64,000 nucleotides of DNA from Hermatobates lingyangjiaoensis (taxonomy: Eukaryota > Arthropoda > Insecta > Hemiptera > Hermatobatidae): assembly GCA_026182355.1 (NCBI GenBank), contig JAPFBL010000323.1, positions 62,001 through 126,000 on the forward strand. Direction: 5' to 3'. Of the stretch, positions 10,658 through 22,104 are shown one piece after another (the stretch's first letter is position 1; every line of letters starts with the position of its first letter). The position numbers and the translations under genes are program-made. Below the pieces are notes generated by a model. It was given only the letters and a program-made list of their open reading frames with translations, was not told where the DNA came from and ran no database searches.

Positions 10658-11201
10658 CGAGGTGTGATCAAAAAGTCAGGACACTTTTTGAATTTCTCTC
10701 TCTCTGTACATTCTAACTTTCCCAAAAATTTGTTCTAGTTGTGTTGGTACACTCGCCACGATCATATTTTTTTACAGTTTTTACTATATGTGTTGTTTCG
10801 TTGTTTCTATGTGACAGGCATAAAGGTTAGACTCGTGTTTGCGTGCTTGACGATTTTTGGCTGTTATTGCTGTATTTCTAACATTTTTTTTTTGCTCGAG
10901 TACTCACCCTACTCCATTGTCAACATTCCAAGAGTTTGTGAGCTCTTAATACCATTTTTTACCCAACAATTAATACAAATTCTCTTCTCCATTATTTTCA
11001 GCAACAAAAAATTACCCAGCACGCACGCAAACACACGTCTAACCTCGTCTAGTCTCTCACATAAAAACAACACATTCTATGTAGTCAAAAGTGCGAACAT
11101 ATGATCTTGATAAGTGTACTAACACAACGAAAAACATTTATAAATTAGAGTTTACAGAACTGCGAAATTCAAAAAGTCACCATACTTTTCAATCATACCC
11201 G
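10658..11201. mobile_element. Foldback mariner (Tc1/mariner) element
   Basis: The left end CGAGGTGTGATCAAAAAGTC and the right end (reverse complement CGGGTATGATTGAAAAGTAT) are mariner-type terminal repeats flanked by TA at 10656-10657 and 11202-11203. The inverted similarity extends about 200 bases inwards from each side (for example GTTGGTACAC against GTTAGTACAC). The element is therefore built from two mariner 5' ends in opposite orientation. No transposase DD34D region is present. An open frame at 10739-11104 is a by-product of these repeats. Confidence 0.8.
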
Positions 11202-11203
11202 TA

Positions 11204-11846
11204 TACTAGGGATCACATAGGACAATGGCTTATTTGAAATTTAACATAAATTAATCTAATTAGTTATATTTTTAATTACATATAAATTACAATAGTAATA
11301 CAATCTATCAATTAGACACTATAATTAATATATTAGTATTTCTGTAGCGTGATACAGGTTTTTGCTGTTTGTATTATTGGTAGGCCGATTCAAATGTGTT
11401 TATTAATAGCAAGTCATGCTTATAGGGTGCCATATATAGTCAAATGAGTCAGGCGTTTAAACAGATCTTCTAATGACAGTGAAATAATTAACAATTTTTA
11501 TAAAATATAGAATGAACACTTTTGGTTACAGCTACTTTTTTAGAAATATAAACTTAAAAAAAATGGACTTAAATATTAAAAAAAATTGTCTAAGAAATAA
11601 AGGATTCCACTAAATTTAAATATAAATGAAATAAAATAGTTTTTATTGTTATGACTGTGAAGATGTTACTGAGAGTGTGCAGGTAAGTCCAGTACGATGT
11701 TTCTATTTAAATACTAACAATGCTAACTGCTTTTTCAGTGCCAGCAAAACCATTATTTTTAAACTAACTTCTTTTTAAATACAACATCAATAATCTCATG
11801 ACAATAACTAACGTAGAGGAATACGTGCATGAGTTATCATCTAAAA
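11204..11846. other. AT-rich spacer, nothing recognised
   Basis: No repeat family or coding signal is seen between the mariner and the hAT element. Confidence 0.5.
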
Positions 11847-12316
11847 TGGGGGTGGGAAAACTCTGGCACGCATGCCAAACTTGGCACACCGATGACTTGT
11901 CTCTGGCACGTAAGAGAACAGGTTACCCTTAGCACAGATGCAAGCACACGTTACCCTAAGCACAGACAAAAAAATAACTACTTTCCTTGGGGTATAAGCT
12001 TTCATGCCATGACAGTGTATGTTCGTCCTGGTGGATGAAGAGGTTTAAGTTCTACGAAGCTAAAAAGGTCTTAAGAAAAAGAAGTTGATCTTGTTACCAC
12101 AGTTGCATTCTTTTTTTAAAAGGTTAAACACATTTTTTTCTGTTTTTTTTTATACTATGTTTGACTTCACTGAGGTAATTTATTAGTTTTTCGTTTAAAA
12201 AGTTCTTAAGAGATACCAAATATGTACTAAAAAAAAAATGGCTGGCACGTGGAAAAAAATTGTGTCAGAGACTTGGCTGATTTTGGCACGCACTATCAAA
12301 AAGGCTGCCACTCCGG
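11847..12316. mobile_element. hAT-type non-autonomous element with 8-bp TSD
   Basis: The left end (TGGGGGTGGGAAAACTCTGG) and the right end (reverse complement CCGGAGTGGCAGCCTTTTTG) are imperfect inverted termini rich in TGGCACG motifs. The element is flanked by a perfect 8-bp direct repeat ATCTAAAA at 11839-11846 and 12317-12324, the target-site length diagnostic of hAT transposons. It is 470 bases long and has no transposase. Confidence 0.8.
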
Positions 12317-12335
12317 ATCTAAAACATTGGCTATC

Positions 12336-12445
12336 AAAAATTTGGCCTAGCTCAAGTTTATTTACACCAGGGATCTTTAACGATATCGTCGAGGCTGAGG
12401 ACAAACGGCTTAACGCCCTTTCCCAGGTAGGACGTACTCAGTTTT
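12336..12445 (-). mobile_element. SINE body fragment
   Basis: The reverse complement matches the SINE body (phrases ending ATCGTTAAAGATCCC and GGCCTAGCTCAAG). The tRNA-like head and the tail are both missing. It lies directly after the hAT target duplication. Confidence 0.7.
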
Positions 12446-12778
12446 TTCTTCTCCCAAAAAGTGAATAGTGTTAATAATGAGGAGAATTGAAGATAAAAAA
12501 TTTGGGCTGTTATTATTTGATATACCAAAAAAACTTTAAAATACCTATTAAAAAGTTAGAAAAGAAACAAGAACAAGGAATCAAAAACAGTTTAATGAAA
12601 TATGTATTAAAGAAAATCTTTCCCTAATTACAATCAAGCTCAGAGTCTGTATTGTTAACAAATTAACTTGTTTATTTTATAGGGGACGAATGTAAAAAAA
12701 ATTCCTGCTGAAGTTTTTATGGTCATCATAAATTCATTGAATATACAGAAATTTAAAATGCATAAGCAATATTAGTTC
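12446..12778. other. AT-rich spacer
   Basis: No feature recognised. Confidence 0.4.
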
Positions 12779-13480
12779 CTTTTTACTTTACTATATTTAA
12801 AGTATAGTGATTGTGAAAAATTTCGATCTCGAGATTTTGACGGAATTATATGTTTTGAGGTCCCAAAAGTCATTTTATGAAGTTTTTTCGATGATGTCTG
12901 TGTGTGTGTGGGTGTTTGGGTGAGTGTGTTAGCATTGCTTGTTACCACGCTACGGTCCAGAATCTTTGATGGACCAAGTTGATATTTTACACAAAAATGG
13001 ACCCCATAGTGTAAATGATCCATTTTTTTTTGGGAGGAATTATTCCTGACGAGAAAGTTACTTTTTTTGCTAAAAACCTGTTTTCAGAAAACATTTTTTT
13101 CTCCTAAACTGCTAATTCTACAGTTTTGAAATTTTGACGTTATCTTTGAGGTTACAAATGCAATAAACAAAATATATCCAGATTTTGAAAACAGGGAAAT
13201 ATTTTTTTAAGTTAAATGTAAAAATTTTGACTTATAATTCAAATTCAAAGTTTGTGAGAGCGATACAAGCCATACTGCTGGACAGATAAAAATGAAACTA
13301 TGCTTAAAAATAAAACATTATATGGAGAATGAGTTGAACTAATTTTTGTCAAAATTATGTTCACCAAAGGGGCGTTAAAGTACAATTTCTGTTTTCAGAA
13401 TATGTTTTTTTGACGCTAAACGGTTCATTACAAAATAATGAAAATTTGACCACAAATGGAAAAAAATTAGCAATTTATAA
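12779..13480 (+). repeat. Family D interspersed repeat, copy 1
   Basis: About 700 bases beginning TTTACTTTACTATATTTAAAG. Conserved phrases in order are GATGATGTCTGTGTGTG, GTTACCACGCTACGGTCC, TTTGATGGACCAAGTTGATA, GAAAACATTTTTTTCTCC, GTGAGAGCGATACAAGCC and GGGGCGTTA. Other copies are at 18838-19525 (minus), 22282-22978, 38376-39055 and a 5' part at 52283-52563. The start is palindromic (TTTACTATATTTAAAG). No protein similarity is recognised; the class is unknown. Confidence 0.75.
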
Positions 13481-15374
13481 AAAAAATCTGAAGTGGCCTG
13501 AACTCAACTTTACTATAAGTAAATTTAATATCACTTTTCTTGGGTATATAATATATAATGTATCATTTAAGCATAATTTAAAGATTTAAATAGGAGATGT
13601 TTATTAGTCTTTCATTTCTGAGGTAGTACAGATAGTGATTGATCAACTTATCAATAAATAAGCTTATTTTTGTACATCACACAGATGATGTAAATAATTT
13701 CATTAGTATAACTACATCAGTAATTATATTTTTGAAAAGCCAAAGTGAAAATTTCTTGATACGAAATAATCTCCTACAAGAGAACGTAGCCTTTGTTCAA
13801 ATAGGCAGTGGATTTCTTACATCGATTACTTCACCTCCTTCTTCATTGAATATTTAAGTGAACTTTTCAAATTTAAAACAGGAAAATACTCTTATTTTCT
13901 CTGAAAAACATCACAAACATCGAAGAAAGAATGTCATTTTAAGATAATTTGTAATAAAGGATGTAAGATAATTACATTTATTAATCTTCAAACAAAAGAT
14001 TTCAATTTTGAATTATGTTGAACGTTTTTGGACTTTTATAGAATTATTATACAGGGAAATTAATGGCTCATTAGTATTTAATAAAATCATTTTCCTTCCC
14101 CTTTATCAAAACTCATATATATCAATTTTTTCTGAGCAAGTGTTATCTTTTTCCTGTCTGATGTGCTCTGTTATAAGCTTGCTATGAATGTATATTGAGA
14201 AAAAATATATTATTAATTATCCAGTTTAATTATAGTAAAGTAAAAATTGATGAAATTTCAAATACGGCAAAGAGCAATAAAACAGTAAAAACTATTTGTT
14301 TATCCTAGACTAAGGAACCTGCTATACTTGTCGAATTTTTGATATTTTTTTACATTGTTTACATTGACTTAGAAATTTTTTGAGTGAATCCACTGAGATA
14401 AAATTGATGTTTATAATGAAAAAAATTAAATAATTTATTTACTTATATAAGATATAAGAGGAATAATATTTTTACACTTAAAAATTCACTTCCAATTAAT
14501 ATAAATGTTTGTTGCTTTCATTGGTATGATGGATTTGTCTCACAAAACGCTATCAATCTATATATTGTACTCTTGAACAAAACTTAATATCACTTGTAAA
14601 TTATTTTGGTTATTGAATTATAGTTTCATTGTTTAAAATTGAAGTGTGAGGAATGGTCCCTTTTCTAAAGAAAGTGAATTTATATTTGTTGACTAGTATT
14701 CGGAATTTTCATTATTCTAGTCTAGTAGTTCATATCTATCATTTTTAAAAATTTCAAGCTTCCAGATATAAAAGTTTTAAATTATACTGAATAGCTGGCT
14801 TCAACTTTGATTTGAGTTTATGTATTTTATTATGTATTTTATCTAAATATACATTTACAGCAACCATATAACAGAGTACAATGGGGAGAAAGAAATTAAC
14901 ACTCACTCAGAGTGTTAATTAAACATTAATTAACATTCACTCAGAGTGAATTATAAATATGATTTTTGTCAAATGGAAAGAAAAGTGGCTTTTATTATAC
15001 TGGGAATTTACAATACTGGGAACTCATAAAACTCCCAGTATAGTAATCCTATAAAAGAACAAAAATATAAAACATCATACAAAATTGAAAACATCTTTGA
15101 AGAAAAATAAATGAAATTATCTGATATCTTAAATTAAGAATTATCTAGAATAATAAATTTAATATAATGAATAAAATAATAATAAAAACGACATTTTTTT
15201 CTTGTTTCTGTTTCTGACATTTGTCAGACAAAATATTCCGGATAATTTTCAAGTTTTAAATGGGAAAATTTGTCTTAAATATTCAATGTAGAAGTAGGCC
15301 AGATTATACTAGTGATATTATATGCATCAGTGGTGTGATATACAAACATAAGAATATATATTTATATATATATA

Positions 15375-15673
15375 CGAGTTCGAGATTAACAAAGAGCAAC
15401 ACACAAAGTAGGGAAACACACTTACAGACTCAAATTTTCGGGTAATCCGTCTTCAGGAGAAAAGAGAATGGGAGACCAAGCACGTTGTAGACACAACGGC
15501 GAGTAACCCGTTGCGTCTACAACGTGCTTGGTCTCCCATTCTCTTTTCTCCTGAAGACGGATTACCCAAAAATTTGAGTCTGTAAGTGTGTTTCCCTACT
15601 TTGTGTGTTGCTCTTTGTTAATCTCGAACTTGTATTGTGTCCAGTTTGGATCGTATTTCGTTTTATCAGTGAA
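15375..15673. mobile_element. PLE inverted doublet, family G, nested in family E
   Basis: Arms of about 124 bases (15375-15498 and 15510-15633) are reverse complements; the right arm continues to 15673. (TA)n runs lie at both ends. The element interrupts the minus-orientation E repeat, whose sequence resumes at GATAAGTGAATCAATCAC (15692). Other family G copies are at 26545, 26893, 56085 and 63520. Confidence 0.8.
15431..15456 (-). ncRNA. Hammerhead-ribozyme core, family G
   Basis: The minus strand reads CTGAAGA, stem II CGG-ATTAC-CCG, then GAA, the palindrome AATT and T. CTC before the core pairs with GAG after it. The plus-strand copy (15551-15576) has lost the G of GAA (CCCAAAAATTT), so only one arm keeps the full core. 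Confidence 0.7.
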
Positions 15674-16162
15674 TTTATATATATATATATATAGATAAGT
15701 GAATCAATCACAATCTGTACTACCTCCAGGAATGAAAGACTAACAAACATCCCCATTTGGACATGTATATTATACCTAAATGGAACATTATTTATTATAT
15801 ACCCAAGAAGTATGATATTATGTTTACTTATAGTAAAGTTGAGTATAGGCCACTCCAGATTATTTTTTGTGTGTGGGGACGTAATTATTGAAATCCTCCC
15901 ATATGAAAGTAATTTATGTTATAAGAAAAGTTAGATAACTATTTATTATTATTAATATCGCTATACAACATATATAAATTGTACGATAATTGAAGATTGT
16001 TGTTTTTTTTCATTAGAATTAAAGGAGTAATATTGTATAAGATTAACTGGAGAGTTTTAAAAATTATGTCAAACTTCACAACTGGAACATATGCCAAAAG
16101 AATCTTTGTTTTCTTTTTAATTTGAAATTATTTATTAATGACATAGATGAACACAGGTTTAA

Positions 16163-16966
16163 TCTATATATAAATTCTCTTCGTGGCTCTGTATGTATGT
16201 ATGTATGTATGTATGTATGTATGTATGTATGTATGTTTGTACCTTATGGATTCGGCCTACAATGGACCTTTTTCAAATATTCTTTTGCAAGGCACTTTCT
16301 ATAGGTCTTGGGGTGGTTTTAGGCTATTAAACTCTTTGGGGCATCCTAACCCCGGCCCCCTAGGGCCCAAAAACCTCAAAAATTTGCCGATTTTGAGTTT
16401 TTGCATTTTTTGTCAAGAAATATGGCGTCTACGGCCTTAATGCATAAAATATGAAATGTTGGAAATAAAAATCGAAAATCAGAGTTGTGGTTCATGTAAT
16501 ATCCCAAAAATATTATAATAGATAAGGTTTGCTGTATAACCTGTTTGTTTACATTTTGACTTTAATTGGTAATGGCGGCCGCAGGTAGGTTAATCTTTAT
16601 GATAATATTTCCACACGCTTTGTTCAATTGGAAACAACCAGGTACCAGAAATTTTATTATTGTTTTCAGATTGATATTAAAGACAATTGTATTTTTATAT
16701 GGGTTTCTTATTAACTTTAACAAAGGTTTAGCTATTATCAATAGTTTCTTAAATTTTTTTTAAAAGTTTCAAATTATAAATTCCAAACAATTATTTTTTT
16801 GCCACAAGTTTCACATAACAATTTCAACTATTAAACATTTTGTCACAAGTTTCACATTACAATTTTCAAAAATCAATTTTTTTGTCCCAAGTGTCACATT
16901 ATCTTTCAAACAAATTTCATTCACAAATTTTAGATTTGACCTTCATTTTTTTAACAAGTTTCAGAA
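16163..16966 (+). mobile_element. Helitron (Hel-2 family), 5' part
   Basis: The start TCTATATATAAATTCTCTTC follows an A and resembles Helitron 5' ends. It is followed by an ATGT microsatellite (about 16190-16233) and a GC-richer body (TCGGCCTACAATGGACC, ATGGCGTCTACGGCC). The 3' hairpin and CTRR end are absent before the next copy begins at 16967, so it is 3' truncated. Short open frames here run through the microsatellite. Confidence 0.65.
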
Positions 16967-17477
16967 TCTATATATAAATTTTCTTCGTGGCTCTGTATGT
17001 ATGTATGTATGTTTGTACCTGAAGCATTCGGCCTACAATGGACCTTTTTCAAAAATTCTTTTGCAAGGCACTTTCTATAGGTCTTGGGGAGGTTTTAGGC
17101 TATTAAACTCTGGGGGGCAGCCTAACCCATGCCCCCTAGGGTTCAAAAACCTCAAAAATTTGCCAATTTTTAGTTTTTGCATTTTTTCTCAAGAAATATG
17201 GCGTCTACGGCCTTAATGCATAAAATATGAAATGTTGGAAATAAAAATTGAGCTCAAAGTTATATAATGATTTTTTGCTCTAGGATGCTTCTTTCATAGC
17301 CTAGGTACCACTATTCTCCAGAAAATGTTAAAAAACGTCCAAAGGACTGTAGATCATGAATGAAGAATCGTAAGACAAAAATGCATTAAATAATATTGAA
17401 CCCAATTTTCATTTCGATCATTTCAAATTTTATACTTAAAACTTCTAGACCCGGGCAACGCCGGGTATTTCTGCTTG
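16967..17477 (+). mobile_element. Helitron (Hel-2 family), full-length short copy
   Basis: Starts with TCTATATATAAATTTTCTTC after an A. It ends with a hairpin CCCGG-GCAACG-CCGGG at 17450-17465 followed by TATTTCTGCTTG. The hairpin and spacing are typical of Helitron 3' ends; the terminal CTTG looks like a mutated CTAG. Its 5' 250 bases match the copy starting at 16163. Confidence 0.75.
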
Positions 17478-18047
17478 TTTATGTCAAATGTGTTTAAAAA
17501 ACTTAATTAACGTTTTCTATTGCATTGAAATGTAATGATTCATATTTTAAACAAATTAATTAAATTAATTTATATGTATTTAAGATTCATTTCTTTACTA
17601 AAGTAATATCGTTAATATTGTTTTTTTTTTATTTTGATTTTCAATGAATAAATATTATTAAACAGAGAGTGGATTCAATAAATTTATTTTTGTATTAGTT
17701 TTGATTAAAATTCTAATATTAAGAATTCGAGCATTAAGAAAGAAATAATTAGAACAAATATTGTTTTAACTGTTTGGGTTATTAACAAAATAATTAAAAG
17801 AAATACAATGAATGTTGCAAGTATTTTCAAAAAAATGATTTTAATTTATAATATTAGACTCAGAAATGATATCATTCACTTTCTATGAATTACAAAATGA
17901 AAAACTAATAAAATTATGGAAAACATAAATTCATTTGGCTTAATAAGATGTACTTGTTTTATATTTTCTCTGTTCAAGTGAAATATTATTAAATGACTAT
18001 TTGAAAGTATATCTCAACCAGAATATAATAAATATTTCAATTATTAT
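17478..18047. other. AT-rich spacer, nothing recognised
   Basis: Very AT-rich sequence lacking repeats shared with other parts of the window. Confidence 0.5.
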
Positions 18048-18600
18048 AATTTTTTTTTAACATCTTTATTTACAAATATACAACTACGCATATTCTGCGT
18101 AACAGGCATATGTAGTAATAGATTACATAATAACATCGATGCACATGAGCAAAGAATGAAACCTTTTCACTTTTTTTTTGTATATTATTGTATTGTATTC
18201 TATGAATATTGGAAGGTTTTGCACAACCCCAAGTTCTAGTCCGTAAGTCCAGGTCGGTCATGGTAATGTTTTGTATAGCAGTATTTTGTTATGTAGCATC
18301 AATTTCGAGTGTTTCCCTAGAAGTCTGTACAGTAGTAAGAATCGTCGTTTTAAGTCAAGTCTTTTCAGTCGGTTATGAGGATTCCAAGTTAGTCTTTTGT
18401 CAATGAAGAGCTCTAAGAATCTGACCACATCTCTCGTTGAAAGGAGACCGCTATTCATTGTGATATTAGGATATGGTGTTTTTTTTAACGTAAAATCTGC
18501 ACGAACACTTTTATTTATATAAATACTTAAATGCCACTTTTGCAGCCAGATTTCAATGCTATTTAGGTGTTCTTAGAGGATATTTGTGGGTATACTGGGG
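18048..18600 (-). pseudogene. Jockey-type LINE reverse transcriptase 3' relic
   Basis: On the minus strand one open frame reads EHLNSIEIWLQKWHLSIYIN, then FTLKKTPYPNITMNSG, FIDKRLTWNPHNRLKR, LLYRLLGKHSKLMLHNK and ILLYKTLP, followed after frameshifts by WTYG. This is the thumb/C-terminal part of Jockey-clade RTs (IExWLxKW, FTLKK, LDxRLTWxPH, LLxRHSKLxLxNKLLLYKTLLKPxWTYG). The 3' untranslated end runs to a poly-T at 18048-18058 (poly-A on the element strand) preceded by an AATAAA-like TAAATAAAGATG. A second copy of this 3' end is at 49475-49558. Confidence 0.85.
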
Positions 18601-18837
18601 TCAGGGTTTCGGGATAGGATCCCTATAATTATTATAATAATTAAAAAAGAATCCTGATAGCTGATGGAAAGCTTAATAAATTATTAGATACTTATTACTT
18701 TATTAACTAATTAAATAAATTTAAAACAAACCAGATTAGTTTAGTGAACTTTATGTTTAATAAAGTTAAAGTGTTCAAATGCATATGAATTCAAAATGAA
18801 ATTTCATGAATTTTGTTTATAAATTGCTAATTTTTTA

Positions 18838-19525
18838 TTTCATTTTTGGTCAAATTTTCATGATTTTTTATCAGCCCTTTAGCATCAAAAAAACATTTTC
18901 TGAAAACAGAAATCATACTGTAACGCCCCTTTGAAGAATGTAATTTTTTAAAAAAAAATTATCTCAACTCATTCTCCACAGAATGTTCTGTCTTTAGGAA
19001 TAGTATCATTTTGATCCGTGAAAACGGTATGGCTTGTATCACTCTCACAAGCTTTGAGTTTGAATTATAAGTCCAAAATTTTAACATTTTATTGAAAAAA
19101 AAAATATTTCCCGTTGTTTTAAAATTCTGAATATATTTTTCGTTTATTTCATTTGTAACCTTAAAGATAATGCCAAAATTGTAAAACTTTAAAATTCGCA
19201 GGTTAGAAGAAAAAAATGTTTTCTAAAAACCGGTTTTTGGCAAAAAAAAAGTGACTTTCCCGTCATCCATAACTCTTCCCAAACAATAGGGATCATCTAC
19301 ACTATGGGGCCCATTTTTGTGTAAAATATCAACTTGATCCATCAAAGATCCTGGACCGTAGCGTCGTAACAAGCAATGCTAACACACTCACCCATCCACA
19401 CATAGACATCATCGAAAAAACTTCATAAAACGACTTTTGTGACCTCGAAATATATAATATCCATCAAAATCTCGAGATTGATTTTTTTCACGATCACTAT
19501 ACTTTACTTATAGTGAAGTAAAAAG
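18838..19525 (-). repeat. Family D interspersed repeat, copy 2
   Basis: Reverse complement of the family D unit, with all ordered phrases (GTTACGACGCTACGGTCC, GGATCAAGTTGATATTTTAC, GGGGCGTTACAGTATG). Both ends agree with copies 1 and 3. Confidence 0.75.
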
Positions 19526-20550
19526 TAATGAACGTATTTCAAGTTCAAAGTTTTTTTTTTTTTGAGTTATGTTCAAACATGAGTCACAAAAGAATTAATT
19601 AAAGAGAGTGAATTGCAATTAAGAATTGTAAAATGACTAGGTTTATGATGTGTGAAAAGATAGGACAAAAAGAATCATCTAATTTGTGCAATTAGTAAAC
19701 AATGAATGACACTGATTATCTTAAATTTCTGAGAAAAAGATAATATAGCAACTGTCAAGAGAGATTATCTTCCAAGGGAATGCCTGCCACAAGTCAAATA
19801 AATTTATTTTATCTTTCTTTAATTCCCGTAATTAATCCTTACCTGATTTCAGAAATCCTAGATGGTCTTGATTAAAACATTTATTTGCTCACGAATCTCA
19901 CTGAATTTGTTTCCTATTTATTCAAATAAAAAAAAAACGTTAATTAATATGTTGTTTAAAATAAATATAGCATTTTTTTTTTTGGTTTTTAAGTTAAATT
20001 AGCAAACAGTAGGAATTGCGCCCGAAGTTGAATTGAGTGATTGGGTGCACGAAAGTAGTGCTGTCTATCGGTGACACGCGGAACCTGATCTGAACGGGAT
20101 TATTGTTAGCTGGGGGGAGGGACTATTCAAATCTTTTGGCTGATCGCCTGCACTGACCCCCTTGATTCAAGCCAAAATAAATTAGGGCTCTTTGTCTCCT
20201 TAAAAATAAAAGATCCCTCTTAGGCAGTTAACCACAGTTGGCAAGAGGCCAACATCTCAGCAGTCCTCATTCTCTCACATTTTTCAAGACGACATGTTCC
20301 ATTAATACCCCAAATTTGCTTTAAGATCTCATCTGTTTCTTCAAATTAGTGTCTAACTTATAAAAGCACTTTACTTAACCACTTTGTTATTTTACTCACT
20401 TTTATAAATTTTACTTTGTACAAATGATAATGTACTAATTATGTCCAGATTTCTTCGGATCAATTTGTCATATAATTGCAGTAATAAACCAATAAGGGCT
20501 CCACAAACTTTTCATCACGTCTATCTCTTCCAAACATATTATTCTTCTTA
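19526..20550. other. Spacer with a GC-richer stretch
   Basis: Between about 20010 and 20300 the sequence is less AT-rich (GGGTGCACGAAAGTAGTGC and neighbours), but it has no open frame, no terminal repeats and no copy elsewhere in the window. The rest is AT-rich. Confidence 0.4.
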
Positions 20551-21763
20551 TCTATATAAATGAAATAATGATTTTGTCTGTACATTGCTTAGAACTGACT
20601 CATTTCAAGTTTTCTTTACGTTTCATACATTGGAGAAACCGAATCCACCCTTAGAAAAATGTCTGTCGGTTTGTCGGTTTGTCCGCAAACTTTTGTCACA
20701 AGTAAACTCAGCCACCATAAGACATATCAAGCTGAAACTTTTACAGTAGATTTGTGTAGGTCTAACGTAAAATATAGGCTCTGAATTGATTGGAAATTCA
20801 ACGTAAAAGTGAAGTTAGGGACGTTTAAAGCAAAAACGTTTGTCACAAGTATACTCAGCCACCATAAGACATAGCGAGCTGAAACTTTGACACTGGATTT
20901 TTGTATGCCTAACTTAAAATATAGGCTCTAAATAGATTAATAATTCAGTACGGAAGGGAAGTTATGGGGCTTTAAGCTGTATTTTGCTAACTTCACAGAA
21001 AAATTTGTTTTGAAAATACACAGGTGTGGCAAATTCTTACGCTATATCATACCGGGGAAAGAACTTACAAGTCAGTAAAGAGAGTGATTAGTGATGAAGA
21101 AGCAGTTCATTATCTAATTGAATTTCTTGACTCTGAATTTATTTCTCCTGGACTGCCTGCTCATGAGTAAAAACTTAAAGTACGAGAACCAATCATGCTG
21201 CAATTTAGTAGCAGTAACAAATTTCATGTTACGAAACATGAGTGCCCCAAAACTGTGCAACGGAACACGACTCTGAGTTCGTACTCTGCACAGATATTCC
21301 ATAGAGGCGGACATAATGCCTGGGTGTGGTATTGGGGATTCTGTGTGTATACCACACATACCATTGATTCCGAGCCACTATTTGTTTCCGTTGATGTGAT
21401 TGCAAAGTCCTTTGAGAGTCTATTTCGCATTGAGGTTAACTAAGTCGCAAAGAGAAACTTTATCTAACGCAGGAATTCAAGTTAGCGAGACCAAGTTTTT
21501 CTCACATGATCAACTGTAGTTTACTTGCTCAAGAGTCAGAAGTTCCAAGTGTTTGTTCTTCCGTGAACCTGACGGACAGACAGCTAGTGGTGTATACAGA
21601 GGCATTTGTTTATCACTGTACTAATAATGATACTTTCTACTATTGTATAATTTCTAATCATAGTATTAGTATAATACTATAATTGGTATAGTATTCCATT
21701 GTATTTTGGAATACCAAGTGTAATAGAATTTTTGATTCCGTCAAAGACGGGTACGTTTGCTAG
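20551..21763 (+). mobile_element. Helitron (Hel-1 family), copy 2
   Basis: Starts TCTATATAAATGAAATAATG after an A and ends CTAG (21760-21763) before a T, with the same CCGTC-AAA-GACGG hairpin (21738-21750). Compared with copies 1 and 3 it lacks about 150 bases between GTGTGGCAA and TTCTTACGC near 21030. The 5' tandem pair is kept. Confidence 0.9.
21075..21612 (+). pseudogene. Helitron Pif1-type helicase C-terminal relic, copy 2
   Basis: Same ordered motifs as copy 1: DEEAVHYLIEFLDSE, SPGLPAHE, a stop, KLKVREPIML, PKLCNGTRL and PLIPSH-like residues further on. Here PKLCNGTRL is in one frame without the extra A of copy 1. It is broken by stops and frameshifts. Confidence 0.8.
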
Positions 21764-22104
21764 TCTACCTATAAAAACATTATTTCAAGTACCATATATT
21801 GACACATGATGACAATTTATATTTTTTCCGCATTAGTTACGTCAAGAAATTAGATGATCAGCATAGAAATCTAATCAAAGCGTTTTTGTTTCTCACATCT
21901 CATGAAATTCCTGAATTACTATGCAATACAGATAAAATTATAGATTTATAGGAGTTTCTAGATTTATAGGATTTATGAGGAGTTTGTTATATTTATATTA
22001 TACTTGCATAATGAGTCAAATACAACAAATATCATTTAAAATGAAGACAGAATTAAATTGGTGAAAATGTGTTGAATGTCAGTTAACTGTTATAGAATAA
22101 CAAA

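Larger units (their letters stand above)
13484..15881. repeat. Family E foldback element (inverted pair)
   Basis: Two copies of the roughly 1.1 kb repeat E face each other: plus orientation at 13484-14222 and minus at about 14365-15881. The outer ends are inverted: CTGAAGTGGCCTGAACTCAA on the left and its complement TTGAGTATAGGCCACTCCAG on the right. A 120-base segment between the arms (14223-14345) recurs at 22978-23098. The right arm is interrupted by a PLE at 15375-15673. Related E copies lie at 22105, 44325, 45115, 49560 and 50665. No coding capacity is recognised. Confidence 0.65.

Noticed and set aside
10739..11104. 121-codon open frame on the plus strand
   Set aside because: It lies entirely within the foldback mariner and spans its two inverted arms; the product resembles no mariner transposase.
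16122..17216. Open frames with YVCMYVCM-type repeats
   Set aside because: They are translations of the ATGT microsatellite and the non-coding Helitron body.
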